Shown here: positions 1 through 5,197 of the stretch, piece after piece
How the letters are laid out: every line of letters starts with the position of its first letter
Position numbering within the stretch: the stretch's first letter is position 1
Assembly: GCA_937907715.1 (NCBI GenBank)
Contig: CALERM010000194.1
Span: forward strand, 1 to 5,197
Source: an uncultured Clostridia bacterium
Lineage (GTDB): Bacteria; Bacillota; Clostridia; Oscillospirales; Oscillospiraceae
DNA length: 5,197 nucleotides
Direction of reading: 5' to 3'
The notes under the pieces: generated by a model
Databases searched by the model: none
What the model was told of the DNA's origin: nothing
What the model saw: the letters and a program-made list of their open reading frames with translations, nothing else
Program-made: the position numbers and the translations under genes

Positions 1-274
1 GGCTCTCCATGTAGCTCTTGAGCTCGTTGCGGTAGAGGGTCATGAAGTTGTCGTCAAACTGATAGATGGCGACGCCGACCTTGTAGGTCTTGACTTCGTT
101 CGTCGTCTCAGCAGCGGGGGTTTCTTCAGTCTTGGTTTCTTCGGTCTTGGTTTCTTCGGTCTTGGTTTCTTCGGTGGTCGAGGTCTCCGTTGCAGGAGTC
201 TCGGTCTTCGCTGCGCAGGCTGCGAAGGCAAACACCATGGTCAGAACAAGAAGCAATGCGATGATCTTTTTCAT
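1..274 (-). CDS. mglB: MglB-like galactose/sugar-binding lipoprotein, 5' part only
   Basis: The first 91 codons of an extracytoplasmic sugar-binding protein; the rest lies beyond position 1. Residues 1-20 form a lipoprotein signal peptide: a KK start, a hydrophobic core and a FAAC lipobox with C20 as the lipidated cysteine. Residues 21 to about 60 are a Thr/Glu-rich low-complexity linker holding tandem EETKT units, likely a flexible tether to the membrane. The mature fold begins with YKVGVAIYQFDDNFM, which matches the first beta-strand and ligand loop of Gram-positive MglB-type galactose-binding proteins. The ATG at 274 is supported by a GGAGG site 10 nt upstream. By family, it would deliver galactose or a related hexose to an MglA/MglC ABC transporter, whose genes are expected downstream outside the window. 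Exact sugar specificity cannot be read from this fragment. Confidence 0.85.
   Translation of the reverse strand, partial: MKKIIALLLVLTMVFAFAACAAKTETPATETSTTEETKTEETKTEETKTEETPAAETTNEVKTYKVGVAIYQFDDNFMTLYRNELKSYMES
121..175. repeat. 15-bp tandem repeat inside the mglB-like gene
   Basis: About 3.7 copies of a 15-bp unit (plus strand TTTCTTCGGTCTTGG) lie head to tail. The second and third copies are identical; the first differs by one base and the last is partial. On the minus strand each unit encodes EETKT, so changes in copy number stay in frame and only lengthen or shorten the linker between lipid anchor and binding domain. Confidence 0.9.
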
Positions 275-284
275 CTTGGGAATT

Positions 285-289
285 CCTCC
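285..289 (-). promoter_or_regulatory. Ribosome binding site of the mglB-like gene
   Basis: GGAGG on the minus strand ends 10 nt before the ATG at 274. It supports this start over the in-frame ATG 12 codons further in, which would remove most of the signal peptide. Confidence 0.75.
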
Positions 290-343
290 ATTCGAAAATT
301 TTACCATCCGGCGCGGATTTTCCCGCACCTCAAGTATATACCC

Positions 344-352
344 ATTTTAACA
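344..352 (-). promoter_or_regulatory. Extended -10 promoter for the mglB-like gene
   Basis: On the minus strand the sequence reads TGT TAAAAT, that is TGn followed by a 5/6 match to the -10 hexamer TATAAT. At a 17-bp spacing the -35 position is TATACG, a poor match, so the promoter would depend on the extended -10 and probably on an activator. The start site would fall near 337, giving a leader of about 63 nt to the ATG. Predicted from sequence only. Confidence 0.5.
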
Positions 353-372
353 GACGTGTGCGCATTCGTATA

Positions 373-400
373 TCGAATTTTGGATTTCATTTTTCTCGAA
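373..400 (-). promoter_or_regulatory. Candidate AraC-type activator half-sites
   Basis: Two direct TTCGA copies (400-396 and 377-373 on the minus strand), each preceded by an A-rich run, are spaced 23 bp apart. Relative to the start site inferred from the -10 at 344-349 they centre near -61 and -38. This is where AraC-family activators usually bind direct repeats to replace a missing -35. The obvious candidate is the response regulator encoded upstream in the window. The second site also overlaps an inverted repeat ATTCG-N5-CGAAT (364-378), so a dimeric repressor is an alternative reading. Confidence 0.35.
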
Positions 401-572
401 ATTTTTTTGCTTGTCAAAAGCAGCCGCATAATTTTGGTCACTTTTCACAAAGCCCCATCCGTTTTCTCCCATTTCGTTCCTGTTTGTTCGGTATCGGCGA
501 AATATTGCATCTTTCCGGCTGATTTTTCATGATGTGCAGGTGTCCTCTCACCGTGGACGATTCGAACATTTC

Positions 573-1538
573 TCAATCAAACGAGAAGATCGCCTTCTGG
601 CTTTCAATCGTAAACATCGTCTCGCGCGTGATGGTCGATGTCGGCGTATCAATCAAGCTGTCTGCGTCAAAGCGCTCGCCCTGCAGGCTCCGCCACGCCG
701 TTTCTACGCCGAGGTAGCCCATCGCGTATGGATTCTGGACAATCAGCGCCGATACGGCGCCCTTCTGCAAAAGCTCCACACAGACGGGGTTTGTATCGAA
801 GGCAATCTCGCGCACCTTGCCGTTCAGCTCCAGCTCGTCGACCGCCTGCGCCGTGCCGACCGCCAGCGGCTCGTTGAAGCCGACCAGCACGTTGATATCC
901 GGATGCTCCAGCAGAAGCCCGCGCGCCGCCTGCCGCGCCAGCTCTGCATCGGTCGGCACATTCACGGTATAGATGTCCTGCACGCGCCGGTCTGCCGCCA
1001 GCGCCACCCGAAAGCCGCGCTCGCGCTCCTGACAGTTCTGTGTCTCCACGTCGCAGTTGACGATGCCGACCACGATCGAATCCAGCTCATCAGTGTCCAG
1101 CGCCGCTTTGGCGCTCATGCGACCTGCCTGTACATTATCGGTCCCGATGCGCGCGACGACGCCATCGGAATTCACGTCCGAGTCAATGACCACAACCGTC
1201 ACGCCTGCATCCGCCGCTTCGTCAATCGCCTGTGCATTTTTTGTGTAGCTGATGGCAGAAAAGACAATCGCGTCCGCCCCGTCTGCCACCGCCTGCCGGA
1301 TATACTCGTTCTGCGCCTCATAGTTTTCCTCCGTATCCGGTCCCAGCACGGTCAGATCGACGTTATACTCGGATTTTGCTGCGTTTGCCCCCGCAAAGAC
1401 CGATTTCCAGAATTCCGTCGCCGTGGATTTTGCGACCAGATACATCTTATACGGCTCCGCGGAGGCTTCCGCCGCGCTGCACCCAAAAGCAAACAAAAGC
1501 ATCCCTGCGAGAAGGAGCGCACAAATTCTTTTTTTCAT
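573..1538 (-). CDS. Sugar-binding lipoprotein (Peripla_BP_4, RbsB-like), possible co-sensor
   Basis: A complete 321-residue protein of the ribose/galactose-type solute-binding family, near the usual length. Residues 1-20 form a lipoprotein signal with lipobox FAFGC (C20), so it is likely anchored outside the membrane. The two-lobe fold begins at YKMYLVAKS (30-38). Candidate sugar contacts by alignment to RbsB are F43/W44 (stacking), D119, R172, N222, D248 and Q268; the N-D-Q spacing of 26 and 20 residues nearly matches RbsB. The RbsB residue R90 is replaced by S120, so ribose is not assumed as ligand. It is the last gene of the regulator-kinase operon, 4 bp after the kinase stop. No permease or ATPase gene lies next to it in the window. 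That placement suggests it presents sugar to the kinase; a plain transporter subunit remains the alternative. Confidence 0.85.
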   Translation of the reverse strand: MKKRICALLLAGMLLFAFGCSAAEASAEPYKMYLVAKSTATEFWKSVFAGANAAKSEYNVDLTVLGPDTEENYEAQNEYIRQAVADGADAIVFSAISYTKNAQAIDEAADAGVTVVVIDSDVNSDGVVARIGTDNVQAGRMSAKAALDTDELDSIVVGIVNCDVETQNCQERERGFRVALAADRRVQDIYTVNVPTDAELARQAARGLLLEHPDINVLVGFNEPLAVGTAQAVDELELNGKVREIAFDTNPVCVELLQKGAVSALIVQNPYAMGYLGVETAWRSLQGERFDADSLIDTPTSTITRETMFTIESQKAIFSFD

Positions 1539-1542
1539 TGTC

Positions 1543-3231
1543 TCACTCCTTCTGCTTTTTGGGCATACGCACCATCACGCGCGTGCCGCAGTCGGGCTCG
1601 CTTTCAATTGTAATGCCGTAGGCGTCGCCGAACCAGATTTTGAGCCGGTCGTTGACGTTCTTGATGCCGATGCCGGATTTTGTGTCGCTGCGCCGGAAAA
1701 TTGCCTCAATCTGTTCCGGCTCCATGCCAACGCCGTTGTCCTCGACCGTCGCCAGGATATCGTCGCCCTGCGATTCAATGCGGATGACAATCTCACCCTC
1801 GTCCACCAGCCCATTGATGCCGTGGTAAATGGCGTTTTCAATGATCGGCTGGAGCGTAATCTTGTTGCACAGATAATCCAGACAGCTCTCGTCGACCTCA
1901 AAGCGGTAGGAGAACTGATCTTTATATCGCACAGACTGGATTTGCAGGTAGCTCTTCGCGTGCTGCACCTCGCTGCGGATGGGGATCAGCTCGTGTCCCT
2001 TGCTGATGCTGATACGGAACAGCTGCGCCAGCGCGTTCACCATCACGACGGCATCCCTGTTCTTCCCCTGCTCGCACATCCAGGAAATGGAGTCAAGCGT
2101 GTTATAAAGAAAATGCGGGTTGATCTGCGCCTGCAGCGCCTTCAGCTCCGTTTTGCGGAGGTTGACCTCCTCGGCGCGCACGGTCGCCATCAGCTGCTGG
2201 ATTTTCCGCACCAGATGGGCAAACGAGGACGACAGATTCTGCACCTCGCGCACACCGGAGACCGGCTCGTAGACAAAGTTGTCCGCGTTTTTCTCGAACG
2301 CCTCCATCGCGGAAATGAGGTCATGAATGGGGCGGGAGAGAACGCGGGAAAACAGCACGCTCACCGCCAGCGTCGCCGCTACAATCGCAATTGCCGCCGC
2401 GCCGAGCAGCTGGGCAATCTCGCGCAGGCTGTCAGTGATGATATCCTGCACAAAGCTCACGCCCACCACGCGCCAGTCGCCGCTCGTCAGTGTCTGTACC
2501 GTGTAGATCATGGTGCCGATGACGTGGCTGCCGTCGTCGAGCGAGGAAATGAGCGCGGTGTTTTCCTGCTTGAGGTCGGAATAGATCAGCTGCTGCTGCG
2601 GATGGTAGACGATGTTTCCATGCATGTCCTCCAGGAAGCAGTAGCCGCGCTGCCCGATGCCGATGCCGTTGATATAGGAGGAAATGTTGCTGCAGCTGAT
2701 ATCGACTGCCACCCACTTTTCCCACTTGCCGGCATCCACCGGGCGAATGATCGTCACAACCCATGGATAGTAGCCCTCAAACAGCGACATGACGTGCGGC
2801 GCAGAGACATAGCCGTCCTGATAGACGTCCAGCATTGTCCGGTCAAACGACAGGTTTTCCAGAACGACCGGGCGCACCTCATGGTCCAGGCTGTAGCAGC
2901 TCATCAGGTGCCCCGTCTCGTCGTAGATGGTCACGGCGACGACATCGGGGCGAATTTTCAAAAAGGCATCGAAAAAATGCTCCCGATCCTCCGACGGCGT
3001 GACCAGCTCGGAGGCAAGAATCTCCATGACGTTGTTCATGTCGCTGAGATAACTGTCAACCGTGCTTGTCACCTGGGAAATGGTGCGCCTGCCGTCGGTC
3101 TGCGCGTTGCGGATCAGAGACTGCTGATACGTCCGCAGAAAGAACGCAATCGCGCAGCCAAGAATCCCGACCACAATCGCCGTCAGAGACAGGATCATGA
3201 TCTGGTTCATGCTGAGGCTTTTTTTCTTCAT
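1543..3231 (-). CDS. dCache/HAMP sensor histidine kinase, YesM/LytS type
   Basis: A complete 562-residue membrane kinase that would phosphorylate the adjacent response regulator. Domains in order: membrane segment 1 (about 11-32); an extracytoplasmic double-Cache-like sensor (about 33-268) with the typical GQRGYCFLEDMHGNIVYHP stretch at 193-211; membrane segment 2 (about 273-295); HAMP (about 296-348); His_kinase domain with the LQAQINPHFLYNTLD box, H373 being the phosphoacceptor; and a GHKL ATPase domain with N box IIENAI (N466), G1 box EDNGVGM (497-503) and G2 box SGIGIKN (519-525). All catalytic motifs are intact. The ATG at 3231 overlaps the regulator's TGA by 4 bp, and GGGAG (3239-3243) lies 7 nt upstream. 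The ligand is unknown. It may bind a ligand through Cache, sense the lipoprotein encoded next, or both. Confidence 0.95.
   Translation of the reverse strand: MKKKSLSMNQIMILSLTAIVVGILGCAIAFFLRTYQQSLIRNAQTDGRRTISQVTSTVDSYLSDMNNVMEILASELVTPSEDREHFFDAFLKIRPDVVAVTIYDETGHLMSCYSLDHEVRPVVLENLSFDRTMLDVYQDGYVSAPHVMSLFEGYYPWVVTIIRPVDAGKWEKWVAVDISCSNISSYINGIGIGQRGYCFLEDMHGNIVYHPQQQLIYSDLKQENTALISSLDDGSHVIGTMIYTVQTLTSGDWRVVGVSFVQDIITDSLREIAQLLGAAAIAIVAATLAVSVLFSRVLSRPIHDLISAMEAFEKNADNFVYEPVSGVREVQNLSSSFAHLVRKIQQLMATVRAEEVNLRKTELKALQAQINPHFLYNTLDSISWMCEQGKNRDAVVMVNALAQLFRISISKGHELIPIRSEVQHAKSYLQIQSVRYKDQFSYRFEVDESCLDYLCNKITLQPIIENAIYHGINGLVDEGEIVIRIESQGDDILATVEDNGVGMEPEQIEAIFRRSDTKSGIGIKNVNDRLKIWFGDAYGITIESEPDCGTRVMVRMPKKQKE
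1546..1551 (-). promoter_or_regulatory. Shine-Dalgarno formed by the kinase's last codons
   Basis: The final codons of the kinase, AAG GAG TGA, are also an AAGGAG ribosome binding site 7 nt before the ATG at 1538. Translation of the binding protein is therefore physically linked to termination on the kinase message. The site strongly supports this start. Confidence 0.85.
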
Positions 3232-4463
3232 GCCCGGTCTCCCTTTCGCTCGCGCTCCTGCCGCATTTTTGCCGGCGAGAGCCCATAGAACTTTTTGAAG
3301 CAGTAGCCAAAATAGCTCTGGTCGGGATAGCCGCAGCGGCGGGCAATTTCCGCAATGCGGCTGTCGCTGTTTTCAAGTAAATTCAGCGCCACCGCCATCC
3401 GCTTACGAATGAGAAGATTGATGAACGTATCGCCGGCGCTTTTTTTGATGTTCGGTCCCAGATAGCTTGCGCTCACATGCAGGCGGTCACTCACCGACTG
3501 CAGTGTCAGCGCCTCGTCCATATATTCCTTGTCAATGATCTGCAATACCCTTCCACAGAGCAGGTCCATGCTGTCCATGGAATCGGACGCGCAGAAGCCG
3601 CTTTCGCCCTCGGCAATCCGGAGCGCCTCCATCGCCTCTTTATACGCCTCATGAAAATCCGCATCCGGCGCGTGCTCCTTGCTGATGCCGGCGCTGACCG
3701 TCAGTCCCAGCGTCCGGTGCAGCGCGCGACGCAGCTCGTCGATGGCAGCATGCAGCTGCAAAAAGCCCGTATCCGACGTCAGAAGCAGCACGATGCGCCC
3801 GCCGCTGCAAAAGCCGCGGCACGGATACAGCCGCGAGAGAAATTTTTCCGCCGCGCCCAGCGCCGTCTGGCAGAGACTCTCCTGCGCGCCTTCCTCCAGG
3901 GAAAGCGCCGCCACGGTAATGCCCCGGATGCTTTCTGCATCAAGCCCCATGCGCGCAAGGGCGCTGCGGTTCTGTGCGCCACCTGCGTAGAAATAGCAGT
4001 CGAGCAGCATCGCAGCCGCAACCGCCTGATGGTTGGACGAATCCTGCCGGGCGGCGGAAAAATTGGAGAGCTTCTTTTCGATTCTGCGGTGAATCTCAAT
4101 CAGCTCCTGCGTCAGCTGCGCCATGGAAATGGGCTTTAACAGATACGCGATCACCTCGCAGGCGATGCCCTGCTGGGCGTATTCAAACTCGTCATAGCCG
4201 CTCAGAAACGCCACCTGGATCAGCGGCTGCACCGCCTTGACCTGCGCGGCAAGCGCCGTGCCGGAGATGAACGGCATATGGATATCCGTCAGCAAAAAGT
4301 CCGGCTGCAGCTCCTCAACCAGCTGCAAGGCGTCCAGCCCGTTGCTCGCCCAGCCGACAAGCCGGAAGCCGATGCCCTCCCAGTCAATCAGCTGGCAGAC
4401 CGCGCCGAGCAGCTCCTGCTCATCGTCTGCGACCACAACGCTCAGAAGATTCTGTTTGTCCAT
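3228..4463 (-). CDS. YesN-type response regulator, receiver plus AraC DNA-binding domain
   Basis: A complete 411-residue cytoplasmic transcription regulator. The receiver domain (about 6-125) shows the acidic pocket D13/D14/E15, phosphoacceptor D60 in LLTDIHMP, S88 in FLSGYDEF and K110 in LLKP. A middle region (about 135-290) resembles the degenerate GGDEF-like linker common in YesN proteins, with VSAGIS followed by a Y-x-EA helix. The C-terminal AraC domain (about 305-405) has two helix-turn-helix units: QSVSDRLHVSASYL (322-335) and the conserved IAEIARRCGYPDQSYFGYCF (370-389) running into KKFYGLSP. It is the first gene of the operon. The ATG at 4463 is preceded by AAGGGG (4471-4476) with a 7-nt spacer. 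The likely target is the downstream sugar-transport promoter, by family analogy and synteny. Its own promoter shows no TTCGA site, so autoregulation is not evident. Confidence 0.95.
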   Translation of the reverse strand: MDKQNLLSVVVADDEQELLGAVCQLIDWEGIGFRLVGWASNGLDALQLVEELQPDFLLTDIHMPFISGTALAAQVKAVQPLIQVAFLSGYDEFEYAQQGIACEVIAYLLKPISMAQLTQELIEIHRRIEKKLSNFSAARQDSSNHQAVAAAMLLDCYFYAGGAQNRSALARMGLDAESIRGITVAALSLEEGAQESLCQTALGAAEKFLSRLYPCRGFCSGGRIVLLLTSDTGFLQLHAAIDELRRALHRTLGLTVSAGISKEHAPDADFHEAYKEAMEALRIAEGESGFCASDSMDSMDLLCGRVLQIIDKEYMDEALTLQSVSDRLHVSASYLGPNIKKSAGDTFINLLIRKRMAVALNLLENSDSRIAEIARRCGYPDQSYFGYCFKKFYGLSPAKMRQERERKGDRA

Positions 4464-4501
4464 GCCGCCGCCCCTTTCCCGTCTTTCTGATTTCTATCCT
4501 T

Positions 4502-4530
4502 ATGATACCATATTCTCCCCGGTTTTTCAC
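4502..4530 (-). promoter_or_regulatory. Sigma-A-like promoter of the regulator-kinase-binding protein operon
   Basis: On the minus strand, a -35 GTGAAA (4530-4525, 4/6) and a -10 TATCAT (4507-4502, 5/6) are separated by exactly 17 bp. The predicted start near 4495 gives a leader of about 30 nt before the ATG at 4463. The palindromic repeat ends only about 30 bp upstream of the -35. Confidence 0.6.
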
Positions 4531-4558
4531 GCTTTTTTATCCGGCAGCTGCGCTTTTA

Positions 4559-4720
4559 GGGTGTATTCTTCCAACTCCCAATGTGACCGGCAGCGAGGAA
4601 TTTTTGCGCCGAGCAAGACATATTTTCGCAGGAATACTGACGTATTTCAAGAAAAAATGGCGCAGCGCAGCGTGAAAAGACCCGCTGTCCGGGTGCGTCG
4701 GGAGTTGGAAGAATGCACCC
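4559..4720. repeat. Imperfect palindromic repeat element, about 162 bp
   Basis: The outer arms 4559-4579 and 4700-4720 are inverted copies matching at 20 of 21 positions (GGGTGTATTC at one end, GAATGCACCC at the other). The innermost stem AATAC-TGAC-GTATT (4633-4646) has exactly the same symmetry axis (4639.5). Shorter paired blocks lie between, such as TTTT at 4601-4604 with AAAA at 4675-4678 and, with a one-base bulge, CAGCG at 4591-4595 with CGCTG at 4683-4687. The whole element could fold into one long hairpin. A second partial copy starts at 5143. It contains no gene. The size, palindromic form and second copy fit a MITE-like or REP-like dispersed element. Flanks show TA on the left but CA on the right, so a TA target duplication is only suggested. 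Confidence 0.8.
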
Positions 4721-4732
4721 CAAGCAGAAAAG

Positions 4733-4769
4733 CGGCGGTCGAAGCCCGCTTCCAAAGCTTCAACCGCCG
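4733..4769 (-). terminator. Intrinsic terminator of the cytidine deaminase gene
   Basis: A 13-bp GC-rich stem (4733-4745 with 4757-4769) closes an 11-nt loop. The one plus-strand mismatch (C4740/A4762) becomes a G-U pair in minus-strand RNA. In that direction the stem is followed by CTTTTCTGCTT, a short U-rich tail. The hairpin begins 12 nt after the deaminase stop at 4782, which fits minus-strand termination. Confidence 0.75.
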
Positions 4770-4781
4770 TCTGCGTACATG

Positions 4782-5197
4782 CTATGCTTTCTTTGACTGC
4801 CCGCAGCGCTCCCAGCCCCACCAATTCGGCACGAGCGCTTCCAGCCGGACGGTTTCGCGTGTCTCAAGGTCCACGAGAATTTCCATCTCGCGGTTCTTTT
4901 CCGACAGCTGGAGAAAGAACTCCCGGCATGCGCCGCAGGGCATGCCGCTGCCGCCGCCGTAGGGCGGCTTGTCCCGGAAGGCGACGAGGCGCCTGACCCC
5001 CGTCTGCCCGCTTTGCAGATACATGTTGAGCGCGGCGACGCGCTCGGCGCACAGGTCCATCACACCGCAGCAGCTTTCGATGCAGAAGCCTGTGTAAATC
5101 TCTCCGTTCCCGCTTTCCAGCGCGCAGACCACATGATGCGCGTAGGGTGTATCTGAAAACTCCCAATGTGACCGGCAGCAAAGAATTTTTGCGCTGA
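4782..5197 (-). CDS. Cytidine deaminase-like protein, 5' end missing or replaced
   Basis: The frame ends at TAG (4784-4782) and stays open to the window edge. The core shows the zinc-dependent cytidine deaminase signature: CAERVAA, where C is a zinc ligand and E the proton shuttle, and MPCGACREF with the other two zinc cysteines. The end, VRLEALVPNWW, resembles a Clostridia subfamily closing with a similar LxPxWW stretch. By family it would convert cytidine or deoxycytidine to the uridine form in pyrimidine salvage. The conserved fold begins at AHHVVCALE, encoded just downstream of the repeat copy at 5143-5197. The roughly 24 residues usually found before this point are replaced by repeat-derived codons (AKILCCRSHWEFSDTP). 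The only start codon seen in frame is GTG at 5132, without a Shine-Dalgarno site, so the true start is outside the window or the gene is 5'-disrupted. Confidence 0.7.
   Translation of the reverse strand, partial: SAKILCCRSHWEFSDTPYAHHVVCALESGNGEIYTGFCIESCCGVMDLCAERVAALNMYLQSGQTGVRRLVAFRDKPPYGGGSGMPCGACREFFLQLSEKNREMEILVDLETRETVRLEALVPNWWGWERCGQSKKA
5143..5197. repeat. Second copy of the palindromic repeat, left part only
   Basis: This stretch matches the left arm of the element at 4559-4720 in the same orientation. TAGGGTGTAT is shared, then a short divergent stretch of about 5 nt differing by one base in length, then 22 identical bases (5158-5179 against 4573-4594), then GAATTTTTGCGC with few changes. 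The match runs off the window end, so the remainder and right arm should lie beyond 5197. Homology stops sharply at 5143, where the deaminase fold begins. Confidence 0.85.

Larger units (their letters stand above)
275..572. other. AT-rich regulatory intergenic region
   Basis: This 298-nt stretch separates the sugar-binding gene at 573 from the mglB-like gene. No credible coding sequence is seen. It holds the mglB-side promoter, candidate activator half-sites and a leader of about 63 nt. The leader contains a small hairpin (313-326 on the plus strand, GCGG/CCGC arms, A-rich loop) that lacks a following T-run and so is not an obvious terminator. No convincing intrinsic terminator follows the gene ending at 573, so read-through from the sensor operon is possible. 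The pentamer TTCGA occurs on the minus strand at 565-561, 400-396, 377-373 and 295-291, more often than chance would suggest. Confidence 0.6.

Noticed and set aside
121..175. CRISPR-like array
   Set aside because: The 15-bp units are directly adjacent without spacers and encode a repeated peptide in frame.
389..417. A second promoter: TTGACA (417-412) with AAAAAT 17 bp downstream on the minus strand
   Set aside because: The -35 is perfect but the -10 matches only 4 of 6 and lies in an A-rich tract. It is kept only as a possible weak alternative to the extended -10 at 344-352.
540..558. Small stem-loops after the sugar-binding protein stop as a terminator
   Set aside because: Only 4-bp stems such as GGTG/CACC or GTCC/GGAC are seen, with no adjoining T-run on the minus strand.
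534..1613. A 359-codon open frame on the plus strand, antisense to the binding protein
   Set aside because: Composition is typical of an antisense shadow, with no motif or ribosome binding site, while the minus strand encodes a full lipoprotein of the sugar-binding family.
1423..3288. A 621-codon open frame on the plus strand, antisense to the kinase
   Set aside because: Its translation shows no recognisable domain and is rich in H, R, A and V as expected from reading antisense to GC-rich coding DNA. The minus strand encodes a complete kinase with all motifs there.
4537..4824. A 95-codon minus-strand open frame across the palindrome and the deaminase 3' end
   Set aside because: It runs through the terminator hairpin and repeat and overlaps the deaminase in another frame. 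No domain or ribosome binding site supports it.
4557..5197. A composite transposon carrying the deaminase
   Set aside because: No transposase and no confirmed target-site duplication are visible. Two dispersed repeat insertions explain the layout as well.

Overview
The window reads as a stretch of chromosome from a Gram-positive gut-type Clostridia (Bacillota). This is inferred from Shine-Dalgarno sites of the GGAGG type, two lipoprotein-type sugar-binding proteins with lysine-rich N-termini, a YesM/YesN-type two-component pair, and GC-rich coding DNA with AT-rich promoters. Oscillospiraceae or Ruminococcaceae-like organisms would fit, but the sequence alone does not fix the taxon. Every supported gene lies on the minus strand, so transcription runs from high to low coordinates.

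Region by region, in the direction of transcription. (1) 5197-4782: a cytidine-deaminase-like gene whose catalytic core is intact. Its normal N-terminus is missing from the window, and the frame runs into a repeat at the window edge. (2) 4781-4464: an intergenic region with an intrinsic terminator for the deaminase, a roughly 162-bp imperfect palindromic repeat (4559-4720), and a sigma-A-like promoter for the next operon. (3) 4463-573: a tightly packed three-gene operon. It encodes an AraC-type response regulator, a dCache/HAMP sensor histidine kinase that overlaps it by 4 bp, and a sugar-binding lipoprotein whose Shine-Dalgarno sequence is made of the kinase's last codons. (4) 572-275: an AT-rich regulatory region with an extended -10 promoter and two TTCGA half-sites placed where an AraC-type activator would sit. 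(5) 274-1: the first 91 codons of a second sugar-binding lipoprotein of the MglB (galactose/methyl-galactoside) type, cut by the window edge.

Proposed logic (inference): the operon is a sugar-sensing module. The sugar-binding lipoprotein between kinase and transporter may act as an extracytoplasmic co-sensor, as in the XylFII-LytS-YesN type of three-component system. The phosphorylated regulator would then activate the promoter in front of the mglB-like gene, which probably heads an ABC sugar transporter operon continuing beyond position 1. The deaminase looks unrelated. It lies between two copies of a dispersed palindromic repeat, one of which meets the gene exactly where its conserved fold begins.
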